DNA of 64,000 nucleotides from Pseudomonas fontis (GTDB taxonomy: Bacteria > Pseudomonadota > Gammaproteobacteria > Pseudomonadales > Pseudomonadaceae), in contig NZ_JAMDGY010000104.1 of assembly GCF_028656955.1 (NCBI RefSeq), positions 1 through 64,000 on the forward strand, read 5' to 3'. The position numbers and the translations under genes are program-made. The notes below the pieces were generated by a model. It made no database searches. It worked only from the letters and a program-made list of their open reading frames with translations, and was not told the DNA's origin. Below are positions 43,052-51,956 of the stretch, in pieces. How positions within the stretch are numbered: the first letter of the stretch is position 1; each line of letters starts with the position of its first letter.

Positions 43052-44041
43052 TTAAAGGGCGCGAAGAATATCGCTCATCAAGTTGTAATATTTATCAATG
43101 AAACGGTTCATGCCTTCGATGGCCGTGTCATAGCGGCTGGTAACATCTTTCAATACGATGGTTTGCTGAGAAACCTTGTCATTGACCATGCGCGCCCGGT
43201 CGCCTACGGCACCGGCAAAGGCGGCCACGGGATTGTTATCCTTATCGAAGGCGTAAGAATCTTTTACACCTTTCATGCTGCCGCTTTCTTTTTGCGGCCC
43301 TGAGGTGCCTGGTTTTGTAACACCGCGCAAGAAATCACTGATGGTGAAGGACTTGCTCATATCCCCGGAGTAGGTATCGAGTGAACTCAACAACTTGAAC
43401 TCCGCACTGTTCTTCCATTGCTCCTCGGAGGTGTAACCATAGAGCGAGCGGTCAGCGAGATTACTCGAGGTTGTCGAGAAGCTTTCCTTTGCGGCCATCG
43501 CCTTATTGATGTCAGATTGGATGATCGAGAAGATCTTCGCTTCCGCTTGCAGGCTGGACAGCAAGTCACGAATGTCATTGCGTTTGACTTCGTTCCTTTC
43601 CATGACCTTCTTGTAAACGTCAATCACATCGACATCCATGCGTGCGCCCAGCACCGGGGGGTCAGCAAACACCGAGAAGAGGCTTTCCAGCGGGTTGGGC
43701 AGTGCCCCATGAATGAATGACGCCACGCTCAAAGGCACCCCGGGGCGCTGATCGGCATAGGTATTGATCCGGTTTGCCCAGTCGGCATAGACCGCCGTAC
43801 TCAGCCCATCCGACAAGCTCCCCGCGCGCATGGCCGCCTCTGGCAGCACCCCTGCGAACAAGGGCAGCAGTTGACGCGGGCCGAGCGGTTTTTCATCCGG
43901 GCCAACGATCACGACCCGGCGCTCATGCATCAATTTCAGCAGCGCCTCCACCACCGAATCCGGCGCGCCCTGCGCCAATGGCGTGGGCCGCTCAACAGCC
44001 GTAGCAAGGCGCTGGGTAACACCAGCAGTAGACTCAATCAC
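43052..44041 (-). CDS. pcrV: needle-tip V-antigen PcrV/LcrV (SctA)
   Basis: This 329-aa protein resembles LcrV/PcrV (segments DGLSTAVYADWANRINTYAD; MKGVKDSYAFDKDNNPVAAFAGAVGDRARMVNDKVSQQ; NRFIDKYYNLMSDIL), somewhat longer than PcrV. It caps the needle and scaffolds translocators. The partner gene pcrG/lcrG, normally just upstream, is absent: only 68 nt separate it from the lcrR-like gene. Confidence 0.9.
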   Translation of the reverse strand: MIESTAGVTQRLATAVERPTPLAQGAPDSVVEALLKLMHERRVVIVGPDEKPLGPRQLLPLFAGVLPEAAMRAGSLSDGLSTAVYADWANRINTYADQRPGVPLSVASFIHGALPNPLESLFSVFADPPVLGARMDVDVIDVYKKVMERNEVKRNDIRDLLSSLQAEAKIFSIIQSDINKAMAAKESFSTTSSNLADRSLYGYTSEEQWKNSAEFKLLSSLDTYSGDMSKSFTISDFLRGVTKPGTSGPQKESGSMKGVKDSYAFDKDNNPVAAFAGAVGDRARMVNDKVSQQTIVLKDVTSRYDTAIEGMNRFIDKYYNLMSDILRAL

Positions 44042-44109
44042 GGTTAGATACTCTGGGTGAAGTTCAATGTCCCTTACCGTAAATTAAGTATTTGCCACGG
44101 CGCTGACTA

Positions 44110-44544
44110 TCAGTCGTCGGCGGCATTTTGTTGATTGCGCCTACTGCGCAGCGAACACACGCGGCCCACATCGAGTTCAAACCAACCAGGGCTCGGTTCT
44201 GCGGCGCCAGCCCAACGCAGATAAAAGCGGCGCAAGCGATTGGCCTGCAACGGGCTGCCGGCCAACATGTCCACGTTGCCATACAGGCTGTAACCCGGGC
44301 CATACATAGCCAGTGCTGCTTGAGCCAGTACATAGAGCACCGCGAATGAATTATCGAGGCCGCCGCGCTTTTCCTGACGACGAAACATGACAATCCAGAT
44401 GCGATTGCCTTCGCAACGCCAACACACATCGCAGCCGCGATAGGTGAATTGCCAGCCTAGTTGTATACGGGTATGCAACCAGTAATAAGGAATAACCGGG
44501 TGACCGTGCGCGCGCAGCCACCCTTCAATCTTGTCGGTGTCCAT
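44110..44544 (-). CDS. lcrR: LcrR/PcrR-like T3SS protein
   Basis: This 144-aa protein matches LcrR/PcrR in length and in place between sctV and the V-antigen gene. Visible features are aromatic and Cys-rich segments (YRGCDVCWRCEGNRIWIVMFRR) and a DNSFAVLYVLAQAALAMYGPGYSLYG segment. Its role is thought to be regulatory or in export control; it is poorly studied. Confidence 0.75.
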   Translation of the reverse strand: MDTDKIEGWLRAHGHPVIPYYWLHTRIQLGWQFTYRGCDVCWRCEGNRIWIVMFRRQEKRGGLDNSFAVLYVLAQAALAMYGPGYSLYGNVDMLAGSPLQANRLRRFYLRWAGAAEPSPGWFELDVGRVCSLRSRRNQQNAADD

Positions 44545-44585
44545 CGATACGGTACCTGTTCAATAGTGGCGTGGCTGTTACGCGC

Positions 44586-46691
44586 TTAGAGCGTTACGCG
44601 CCCAAGGGGTTGAATATTGATATGCGTCGTCAACTCTTGATAGGACAACACCGGCAGTGCGTAATAGTCGCTTTCGATCAACTTTCTGACATAGCGGCGA
44701 ATATCCATCGAGACTACCAATACCGGCCTGACCTGCATGTTTGCCAAGTCACCTACGGTCTGCCTGATACCGTCTAGAAATGCCTCGGTCACCTCAGGCT
44801 CCAGGGCCAGGTAACTACCCGCACTGGTCTGGCGAATACCACTGCGAATTTGCTCCTCGAGCGTTTGATCAAGCAAGTAGGCCGGCAGGATATTGTTGCC
44901 ACTGGAATACTTGTAGCAAATGTAGCGCTTCAGGCTGCTGCGAATGTATTCGGTCAACTGCACCACATCCTTCTCCTTCTGCCCCCACTCGACCATGGCT
45001 TCGAGAATCGCGCGCATGTTGCGGATGGAGATGTCTTCACTGACCAGGCGCTGGAACACTTCAGTGATGCGTTGCAAGGGCAGGATGCGTTGCGCTTCCT
45101 TGACCAGTTCGGCATAGCCTTGCTCCATCTGCTCCAGCAGGTAACGCGATTCCTGAATGCCGATAAAGTCGCTTGCGTACTCGCGAAGCACCTGGCTCAG
45201 GTGCCAGGTCAGCACCTGGTCCATGGCCAGGAAGCTGCAACCGGCCCGTTGCAAACGCTCTTTGTGCAACTCGGCGACCCACAGCGTGGGCTCCCCCGGC
45301 AATACCGGCTCACCCGTGTCATAGGCCACCCCCATCAAGTCCAGCTGGCTGGCTTTTTCCTGCACCAGCCAGTGATCGGGCCGCAACCGGCCCCGCGCTA
45401 CGGGTACTTCTTGCAGCTGGATCAGGTATTCGCCGTTTTTCAGGGCATCGTTGAACCGCAGGTGGATCCCCGGGAACGGTACGCCGTAATCCAGGTACAG
45501 CGCACCGCGTACGCGCACCAGCTCGTCATTGAGCGACAACGCCTCCAAGGCCTTTTGCAGGCTGGCATCGACATCGATCAACAACGGCACGGTCATGGCA
45601 AACTCGTCCTTGCCCGCCATTCTGGAAGATGCCAGGGCCTTGGGTTTGACACTGGGTGCCCCCGCGCCCTGGGCCAACAGCGTAGGCAGGTCCCTGGCGG
45701 CGGGCGTGCCCTCCTGCGCCTTACGCAAGCGCAGCGCCCACAGGCCACCGCCACCCACTACCACAGCGAGCAGCAGGAAGGTGATCGTGGGGAAGCCGGG
45801 AATCATCGCGAACAGCACCAGCAAGGCGCCGCCGATCAGCAGTGCCTTGGGTTGCGCCATGACCTGCGCGCCGATGTCCGAGCCCAGGTCTGTCGTGCTG
45901 TCCGACGCATCCCGGGTGACGATGATACCGGCGGTAATGGCGATCAGCAGCGCCGGCACCTGGGCAACCATGCCGTCGCCAATGGTGAGGATCGAATAGA
46001 GTTGCAGCGCATCGGCCGTGCTCATGCCTTTTTGCATGACGCCAATGGTGATCCCCGCCAGGATGTTCACCACGATGATGATCAGCCCGGCAATCGCATC
46101 GCCTTTGACGAATTTCATTGCCCCGTCCATGGAGCCGAACATCTGGCTTTCCTTCTCGACCTTGGCCCGTCGCTCACGCGCCTCGTCGACCGTGATCACA
46201 TTGGCGCGCAAGTCGCCGTCGATACTCATCTGCTTGCCCGGCATGGCATCCAGCGAAAAACGCGCGCTTACTTCGGCGACGCGTTCGGCGCCCTTGGTGA
46301 TCACCAGGAACTGCACGATGGTGATGATCAGGAACAGGATGCACCCCACCACCAGGTTGCCGCCGGCGACGAAGGTGCCGAAGGTGTGCACGATTTCCCC
46401 GGCATCAGCCTCCAGCAGGATCATCCGCGTGGTACTTACCGAGATGGCCAGGCGAAACAGGGTGGTCACCAGCAACACGGCCGGGAACACGGAGAATTGC
46501 AGCGGCGAACTGACATAGATCGCCATCATCATCAGCACCACGGCAATCGTCATGTTCAGCGCGATCAGGATATCGAGCAGGAACGGCGGCAGCGGCAAGA
46601 CCATCATCATCAGTACGGCCAGCAGCATGGCGGCCAGCATGATGTCCTTGCGTGTACCGATTTTTACCAGCAGCTCAGATAGCGTGTTCAT
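44586..46691 (-). CDS. sctV: T3SS export-gate protein SctV (PcrD/LcrD)
   Basis: This 701-aa FHIPEP-family protein has about eight N-terminal membrane helices and the loop GDLRANVITVDEARERRAKVEKESQMFGSMDGAMKFVKGDAIAG between them. A large cytoplasmic C-terminal domain (from about 350) forms a nonameric ring for substrate docking. It overlaps sctY by 17 nt. It is the longest gene of the block and well conserved. Confidence 0.96.
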   Translation of the reverse strand: MNTLSELLVKIGTRKDIMLAAMLLAVLMMMVLPLPPFLLDILIALNMTIAVVLMMMAIYVSSPLQFSVFPAVLLVTTLFRLAISVSTTRMILLEADAGEIVHTFGTFVAGGNLVVGCILFLIITIVQFLVITKGAERVAEVSARFSLDAMPGKQMSIDGDLRANVITVDEARERRAKVEKESQMFGSMDGAMKFVKGDAIAGLIIIVVNILAGITIGVMQKGMSTADALQLYSILTIGDGMVAQVPALLIAITAGIIVTRDASDSTTDLGSDIGAQVMAQPKALLIGGALLVLFAMIPGFPTITFLLLAVVVGGGGLWALRLRKAQEGTPAARDLPTLLAQGAGAPSVKPKALASSRMAGKDEFAMTVPLLIDVDASLQKALEALSLNDELVRVRGALYLDYGVPFPGIHLRFNDALKNGEYLIQLQEVPVARGRLRPDHWLVQEKASQLDLMGVAYDTGEPVLPGEPTLWVAELHKERLQRAGCSFLAMDQVLTWHLSQVLREYASDFIGIQESRYLLEQMEQGYAELVKEAQRILPLQRITEVFQRLVSEDISIRNMRAILEAMVEWGQKEKDVVQLTEYIRSSLKRYICYKYSSGNNILPAYLLDQTLEEQIRSGIRQTSAGSYLALEPEVTEAFLDGIRQTVGDLANMQVRPVLVVSMDIRRYVRKLIESDYYALPVLSYQELTTHINIQPLGRVTL

Positions 46692-47031
46692 CGACAGCCT
46701 GTTGACTCAGAAAATGTTCAAAGGCTTCGCGTGCCGCCTCATGTTGCCCGCACAACTGACGTGCACGGCTCTCACAGAACCACAGCGCCGCCGTGCGCTC
46801 GCCACGCTCGCGCAAGTGCTCGCAGTGCGCCTGGGCGCTTGCACCATGGCCGGCCTGCAGCAAGGCCAACAGTAGAATCCTGCGTGCTTGAAGGTTGCCC
46901 GGCTGGGCCTCCAGCAACAGTTCCAGCAGGTCGATGGCGCGCTCTGCCTGGCCACACTGGAATGCCAGCCACCCCAGCAGCAACAGCATTTTTTGCTGGG
47001 TGTCATTGAGCTGCAGCACGTCAGACCTCAA
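46675..47031 (-). CDS. sctY: T3SS protein SctY (YscY/Pcr4)
   Basis: This 118-aa TPR-like protein (MLLLLGWLAFQCGQAERAIDLLELLLEAQPGNLQARRILLLALLQAGH) is of the YscY family, which binds YscX and is needed for export of early substrates together with SctV. It overlaps both sctX and sctV. Confidence 0.85.
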   Translation of the reverse strand: MRSDVLQLNDTQQKMLLLLGWLAFQCGQAERAIDLLELLLEAQPGNLQARRILLLALLQAGHGASAQAHCEHLRERGERTAALWFCESRARQLCGQHEAAREAFEHFLSQQAVDEHAI

Positions 47032-47377
47032 CCAGCAAATGGACCAACATCTTCAGCAAGCGCTCATCTTCGCCACGTGCATTGAGCCACTGTGCAGCAG
47101 GCGCGTCGGATGCCTGCAACAGGCACCGCAAGCCCTCGCGCTCCTTGCGAAACACTGCGGGAATCAACAGCGCACCGAATGCCTCGGCACTCGGCCGGGC
47201 ATAGTCCTGCAACACCTGTTGCGACCTGTTCGCTGGATAGAGCTTGGGGAAATGCGCCTCCACCGCGCCGCCATCGGGCACCAGCGGCGCACGCTCAGAA
47301 ACGTTGCCTGGGCCAAGCAGCTGCGTGGCGTAATCCGGCCGTGGCAGTTGGCCCTGCGAACGAATCGCCAGGGTCAT
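47021..47377 (-). CDS. sctX: T3SS protein SctX (YscX/Pcr3)
   Basis: This 118-aa protein of YscX type has the segment YPANRSQQVLQDYARPSAEAFGALLIPAVFRKEREGLRCLL, typical of the C-terminal part bound by YscY. SctX is itself secreted. It overlaps sycN by 4 nt. Confidence 0.85.
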   Translation of the reverse strand: MTLAIRSQGQLPRPDYATQLLGPGNVSERAPLVPDGGAVEAHFPKLYPANRSQQVLQDYARPSAEAFGALLIPAVFRKEREGLRCLLQASDAPAAQWLNARGEDERLLKMLVHLLVEV

Positions 47378-47745
47378 CGGTCGAGTACCTTGTAGCGAGC
47401 TGCCAGCAACGTCTCATAGGCCTGCTGCAGCAGCGGCAAGGTGACCTGCGTGGTGGCCAGGGTAATGAACAGCAACAACTCGCAGCGACCCACCCAGCCG
47501 CAACGCAACGGCAATGCCGGGGCCCTCGAGCTGTAGGTCAAGCGCAACGCGCGCTCGATGATTGCCGGAGCCTCATGGCTGGAAACCTCAAGCACCCACC
47601 ACAAGGTGATGCTGGCGTCGTGCCGTTCGATCTGCAAGATCCCCAACTGGTCCAGTTCCAGGGTAATCAGCGACCGTTCCGTTTCAGGTAGCTCGACACC
47701 CAAGCCTTGGCAGAAGCGCGCGAGCGCCTCGTCACACCACAACAT
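47374..47745 (-). CDS. sycN: SycN-like T3SS chaperone (Pcr2)
   Basis: This 123-aa class I chaperone-like protein (RFCQGLGVELPETERSLITLELDQLGILQIERHDASITLWWVLEV) matches SycN. With PscB it would bind the gatekeeper SctW. It lies 9 nt after tyeA. Confidence 0.85.
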   Translation of the reverse strand: MLWCDEALARFCQGLGVELPETERSLITLELDQLGILQIERHDASITLWWVLEVSSHEAPAIIERALRLTYSSRAPALPLRCGWVGRCELLLFITLATTQVTLPLLQQAYETLLAARYKVLDR

Positions 47746-47754
47746 AAATAATCC

Positions 47755-48030
47755 TCATGGCTCCAGGCGCCGCTCTTCTTCTTCATCAACCGCGTGGTCC
47801 AGCACCTGCTGGCACACATCGAGCAGGTGCTGGCGCTGCTCGTCATCGACAAACACATACAGTGGCAACAGGCGGATCAGGCGCTTGATCTCCCGGTAGA
47901 AGTGGATGCGCTGCACCACCTCGGCAATGCCCATCGCATCCGCCAGACGCTCAAGGTCATGGGCGCCGACCCAGCGCTTGTCGATCAGGGTGATCAGGTC
48001 GCCCATCAAGTCAGAAGGCGCGGATGCCAT
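47755..48030 (-). CDS. tyeA: TyeA-like gatekeeper partner (Pcr1)
   Basis: This 91-aa helical protein is of TyeA family (DLMGDLITLIDKRWVGAHDLERLADAMGI; VQRIHFYREIKRLIRLLPLYVFVDDEQRQHLLD). It binds the C-terminal part of SctW to block early effector release. ATG at 48030 overlaps the sctW end by about 20 nt; the frame open to 48063 is rejected. Confidence 0.9.
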   Translation of the reverse strand: MASAPSDLMGDLITLIDKRWVGAHDLERLADAMGIAEVVQRIHFYREIKRLIRLLPLYVFVDDEQRQHLLDVCQQVLDHAVDEEEERRLEP

Positions 48031-48802
48031 TGTTTTCGCCCCCCTTGACCAGCGCGGCCACACTGACCTCCACCCCTAGAATCAGCCGGGTCAACGCCAA
48101 GCCGGCCAGGGCAAACACATACTTTGCGTTATCCGCTACACGCGCCTGCTGGCCACGACCGGCGCTGAAACTGTCCAGGTCCGCGCTGAACTCACGCATC
48201 ACATAGCCTGCAGCTTGGGTCAGCGGCGTATTGGGGTATTTGCTGCGGATGTAGTCCAGCACCTCGCGCAGGTTGAGGCTGCTGGTCAGGGCTCCGGTAT
48301 AGGTAGCCGCCAAGGGGTCGAGCGCAGCGTCGGCGCGGCCGTCGACCTGGGCAAACATCCCGTTCAGGCGCATACCCAGCTTGATCGCGGCGTCATCCGC
48401 CAAGGGCAGTTGCTGGAGCTGAGCGGCCAGCTCGGATTTGGCATCCGCCGACAACGCATCAAGATGAGACTTGAATTGCGACAGGTTCTCGAATTGACCC
48501 CGCGTCACCTGAACCACCAAGGCATTCATGGCCTGGCTCGGCTCGACCGCCCTGACCTTGCTTTCCTGGCTGGCCAGTTTCTTGAGCAACTCGTTGCGCT
48601 GGCGATCGGTCGCCTCCATCGAACTCCTGCGTGCCGGCAAGACCTTCCCTTCGAGCTTCTCGGGAAGTTCCCTGGCGCTATCGGCGACTGACTGGCGTGC
48701 CGTCAGCAGCGTGATCCTGGCCGGGTTTGCGCCGGGCACTGCTGGCTCGGCTGAACGCGTCGCCGTGCTCAGCGGTACTGTCGATCCGATTTGCCCCATC
48801 AT
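48011..48802 (-). CDS. sctW: T3SS gatekeeper SctW (PopN/YopN)
   Basis: This 263-aa protein is of YopN/PopN type, with a polar N-terminal secretion signal and helical X-bundle segments (DRQRNELLKKLASQESKVRAV; LREVLDYIRSKYPNTPLTQAAGYVMREFSADL). It plugs the export path until host contact. Its promoter region carries an ExsA-type box and is shared with sctN. Confidence 0.92.
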   Translation of the reverse strand: MMGQIGSTVPLSTATRSAEPAVPGANPARITLLTARQSVADSARELPEKLEGKVLPARRSSMEATDRQRNELLKKLASQESKVRAVEPSQAMNALVVQVTRGQFENLSQFKSHLDALSADAKSELAAQLQQLPLADDAAIKLGMRLNGMFAQVDGRADAALDPLAATYTGALTSSLNLREVLDYIRSKYPNTPLTQAAGYVMREFSADLDSFSAGRGQQARVADNAKYVFALAGLALTRLILGVEVSVAALVKGGENNGIRAF

Positions 48803-48874
48803 TCCTACCTACCTCCGCACCTGTCCTGGACCTGCAATTTTCCTCCCGCAGCCAGGTTGCCGCCGCCAGATCTG

Positions 48875-48888
48875 GTCGCTTGTTTTTA
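48875..48888 (-). promoter_or_regulatory. ExsA-type box for the sctW operon
   Basis: On the minus strand TAAAAACAAGCGAC, matching the TNAAAANA core of ExsA sites. It is a perfect inverted copy of the box at 48914-48927, 25 nt away. The -35 and -10 on this side are poor (CTGGCG as the -35-like hexamer). Confidence 0.7.
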
Positions 48889-48913
48889 TATCCCTGCGCC
48901 CTGCTGCCACAGC

Positions 48914-48927
48914 TAAAAACAAGCGAC
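48914..48927 (+). promoter_or_regulatory. ExsA-type box for the sctN operon
   Basis: TAAAAACAAGCGAC followed after 5 nt by TTGACG (48933-48938) and 21 nt later by TAGAGT (48960-48965). The long -35 to -10 spacing is characteristic of ExsA-dependent promoters. Confidence 0.75.
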
Positions 48928-48983
48928 GTTTTTTGACGGTGGGCGCCCGGCGCGTTTTATAGAGTGGCTACCCCACACCCCAG

Positions 48984-50321
48984 ATGCCCCTCATGAATGC
49001 GGTTCTGAAAGACCCTACCCAACAGATCAGCCTCGCTATCGAGAACGCGCGACTGCTTCAACTGCGCGGTCGGGTCAGCCAGGTCACCGGCACGGTCATC
49101 CGCGCCATCGTGCCTGGCGTGCAGATCGGTGAGCTGTGCCTGCTGCGCGACAGTTGCAATGACCTTGAGGTGGTTGCCGAGGTCATCGGCTTCCAGCAGC
49201 ACCAGGCGGTGTTGATTCCCCTGGGTGAGATGCACGGAATTTCGTCACGCACCGAGGTCATCGCTACCGGCCAGCCGCACCGTGTGGCGGTCGGTGAGCA
49301 CTTGCTGGGCAAGGTTCTCGATGGCCTGGGCAAGCCGATCAACGGCGAAAACCTGGTAGTACCTGCTGCGTATTACCCGGTCCATCAGGACGCCCCGCCC
49401 CCGCTCAGCCGGCGCATGATCGCGCAGCCGCTGGCCTTGGGCGTACGTTGCATCGACGGCCTGCTGACCTGTGGCGAAGGGCAGCGCATGGGTATTTTTG
49501 CTGCCGCTGGCGGGGGCAAGAGCACCCTGCTGGCGACCCTGATGCGCAACGCCGAGGCGCAGGTGGTGGTGCTCGCACTGATTGGCGAGCGTGGTCGTGA
49601 GGTGCGCGAGTTCATCGAGTCGGACCTGGGCGAAGAAGGCATGCGCCGGGCGGTACTGGTGGTGGCCACCTCCGACCGGCCGGCCATGGAGCGTGCCAAG
49701 GCCGCCTTCGTTGCCACGGCAATCGCCGAATACTTCCGCGACCAGGGCCAGCGGGTGCTGCTGTTGATGGACTCGGTCACCCGCTTCGCCAGGGCCCAGC
49801 GCGAGATCGGCCTGGCTGCGGGAGAACCACCCACCCGGCGCGGTTTTCCGCCGTCGGTATTTGCCCAGCTGCCACGCCTGATGGAACGTACCGGGCAATC
49901 GGACAAGGGCTCGATCACTGCGCTCTACACCGTGCTGGTGGAGGGTGATGACATGAACGAACCCATTGCGGAAGAAACCCGCTCGATTCTCGACGGGCAC
50001 ATCGTGCTTTCCAGCGCCCTGGGCGCTGCCAACCACTACCCGGCGATTGATGTGCTGCGCTCGGTCAGCCGCGTCATGGGCCAGATTGTCTCGCCCGAGC
50101 AGCGTGCGGCAGCCGGCCAGTTGCGCGAGTGGATGGCCAAGTACGAAGAGGTCGAGCTGCTGCTGAAGATCGGCGAATACCAGAAAGGTCAAGACGCCGT
50201 TGCCGACCTCGCCATCGCCAAGCACGACGCGATACGTGACTGGCTGCGCCAAGGCACCCGGGAAGTGTCGACCCTTGAACAGAGCATCGGGCAACTGAAG
50301 GTATTAGCACAATGCCATTGA
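48984..50321 (+). CDS. sctN: T3SS ATPase SctN (PscN)
   Basis: This 445-aa F1-like hexameric ATPase has Walker A AAGGGKST, LIGERGREV, and Walker B VLLLMDSVTRFARAQREIG. It unfolds and delivers substrates to the export gate. Starts at 48984 or 48993 are both possible; neither has a strong ribosome-binding site. It is the first gene of the sctN-U operon and overlaps sctO by 10 nt. Confidence 0.96.
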   Translation: MPLMNAVLKDPTQQISLAIENARLLQLRGRVSQVTGTVIRAIVPGVQIGELCLLRDSCNDLEVVAEVIGFQQHQAVLIPLGEMHGISSRTEVIATGQPHRVAVGEHLLGKVLDGLGKPINGENLVVPAAYYPVHQDAPPPLSRRMIAQPLALGVRCIDGLLTCGEGQRMGIFAAAGGGKSTLLATLMRNAEAQVVVLALIGERGREVREFIESDLGEEGMRRAVLVVATSDRPAMERAKAAFVATAIAEYFRDQGQRVLLLMDSVTRFARAQREIGLAAGEPPTRRGFPPSVFAQLPRLMERTGQSDKGSITALYTVLVEGDDMNEPIAEETRSILDGHIVLSSALGAANHYPAIDVLRSVSRVMGQIVSPEQRAAAGQLREWMAKYEEVELLLKIGEYQKGQDAVADLAIAKHDAIRDWLRQGTREVSTLEQSIGQLKVLAQCH

Positions 50322-50791
50322 GTACCCTGGTACGGATCAAGTTGTTCAAGCTGGACAAGGCTGAACGCGATACCCGCCAGCAACTGGCGCAATTGCGCAG
50401 CATTGAGACGGTGTATCAACAGAGCATCGAATCGCTGCAGCGTTATCGTGACTGGCGCCTGGGTGAGGAAGCCACGCTGCTTGCCTGCCATCAGGGCCAG
50501 GTGCTCGAGCGCAAGACGCTTGCGCAGTGGCAGCGCCAGGTAGCAGCGATGCGTGCAGCCGAGGCCTGCCTGGTCGAGACGCTGGATGAGCAAACACGTC
50601 TGCTGGATGAGCAACTTGCGCGCCTGCGACGTAGCCAGCAGCAGTTGGCAAGCGCCCGGCAACAGGCGGAAAAATTCAATCAGCTTCAGCAGCAGGCGTT
50701 TGCCGAACAGCGAAGCCTGCTTGAGCACAAGGAAGCGCTGGAGCTTGAAGCCTTCACTCGCCAAGGGATACAGACCTTTGAAAATCCCTGA
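50312..50791 (+). CDS. sctO: T3SS stalk protein SctO (PscO)
   Basis: This 159-aa coiled-coil protein, rich in Gln, Leu and Arg throughout, is of YscO/FliJ type. It acts as the central stalk in the SctN hexamer and couples it to SctV. It overlaps the sctN stop. Confidence 0.9.
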   Translation: MPLSTLVRIKLFKLDKAERDTRQQLAQLRSIETVYQQSIESLQRYRDWRLGEEATLLACHQGQVLERKTLAQWQRQVAAMRAAEACLVETLDEQTRLLDEQLARLRRSQQQLASARQQAEKFNQLQQQAFAEQRSLLEHKEALELEAFTRQGIQTFENP

Positions 50792-50792
50792 T

Positions 50793-51956
50793 ATGCAGGC
50801 AAGTGCCCCTCTGGAAGTGCCGGCAGCGGCAGTAGTGTGCCTCCCCGTCAATCGCGTGCGCTTTGAGAAAGCCATGGCGTACTTGCCAGCGCAGGAAGAC
50901 GCCCAGAGCGGCCTTGGTGGCACCGACCCAGAGCTCGATGGTGAGCCGGCAAGGCCTGCTCCCAGCGCCGAAAACGTGCCGGGTAGCGTCGTTATGCCCG
51001 GCCCGGCATGCCCGGAAAAGCCGCCCGTCAAACACCAGAAGGCCCAGCAAAGGCACGCGCGCTGCGAGCCTGAAGAAGAGCGCATCAAGCTTCCTGCGGA
51101 TCAACGACCGCTCCCGACGCCAGCAACCCCGGCCCTGTTGATAGGCCCACCGGCGCCTATTGTGCAAGTATCTGCGAACCTGCCAAACGGAAACGCGCAA
51201 TCTGCTCCGGCACCCGCCACTCATCATCAACAAGTAGTGGCCGAACATGATGCGTCGACAAGGGTGCCTCCTAGAGCGGAACAGATCAGCCCGCAGATGC
51301 CGCACCCTGAAAAGCAGCCTGACGCTGCATTGCCGGTGCAACACTCATTGCCTATCGCGCCAGTTCAGAGAAAGCCCCAGGCCTCTGAGAAAGCACCGCG
51401 CGGTATCAGTGCGCTCGCCGTGCCTGCTCTCTCCAACGAGCCGCACACTCCCTTGCTCCCCAGTGCCGCACCACACCGAGAGCCCGTGGACCCTGCCAGC
51501 AATTCAGCGCAGATGCGCCAGAGCACTCTGCCTGCAAGCGAACTACTGCCCGTCATCGGCCAGCCGCAAACGCCCGGCGACCGCCTGCTGGCCACCCTGC
51601 ACAGCCCGCCTGTGCCCACACCACTGAAACGTGAGCTGGAGCAACTGATCAGTACCTTGCAAGCACACCTCTACAGCGCTGCGCCCGCAGCCAAGGGCGG
51701 CACACTGATACGCGTGACGCTGCCCAGCCTGGGCACCATTGAAGTGCACCTGAGCCAGGTTCAGGGCCAGTTGCATGTGGACATCAGCGCCTCAGCGGGC
51801 AGCCTGAACACCTTGCAGCAGGCGCGCGGTGAGTTGTTGGAGCGGTTGCACCGGCTTGCCCCCGAGCAGCCGGTCAGCCTGGCGTTCGGCAATGCCAAGG
51901 ATCAAGGCTCACGCCAGCGTCGCAACCTGTATGAAGAGTGGGAGCCCGAAGCATGA
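50793..51956 (+). CDS. sctP: T3SS needle-length regulator SctP (PscP)
   Basis: This protein of about 387 aa has a long Pro/Ala/Gln/Glu-rich disordered N-terminal part typical of molecular-ruler proteins, and a C-terminal T3S4-type domain (SLGTIEVHLSQVQGQLHVDISASAGSLNTLQQARGELLERL) that switches substrate specificity. ATG at 50793 lies 1 nt after the sctO stop; the frame open to 50553 lies in sctO and is rejected. Confidence 0.9.
   Translation: MQASAPLEVPAAAVVCLPVNRVRFEKAMAYLPAQEDAQSGLGGTDPELDGEPARPAPSAENVPGSVVMPGPACPEKPPVKHQKAQQRHARCEPEEERIKLPADQRPLPTPATPALLIGPPAPIVQVSANLPNGNAQSAPAPATHHQQVVAEHDASTRVPPRAEQISPQMPHPEKQPDAALPVQHSLPIAPVQRKPQASEKAPRGISALAVPALSNEPHTPLLPSAAPHREPVDPASNSAQMRQSTLPASELLPVIGQPQTPGDRLLATLHSPPVPTPLKRELEQLISTLQAHLYSAAPAAKGGTLIRVTLPSLGTIEVHLSQVQGQLHVDISASAGSLNTLQQARGELLERLHRLAPEQPVSLAFGNAKDQGSRQRRNLYEEWEPEA

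Noticed and set aside
44850..46682. 610-aa open frame on the plus strand
   Set aside because: Antisense shadow of sctV with the same biased composition.
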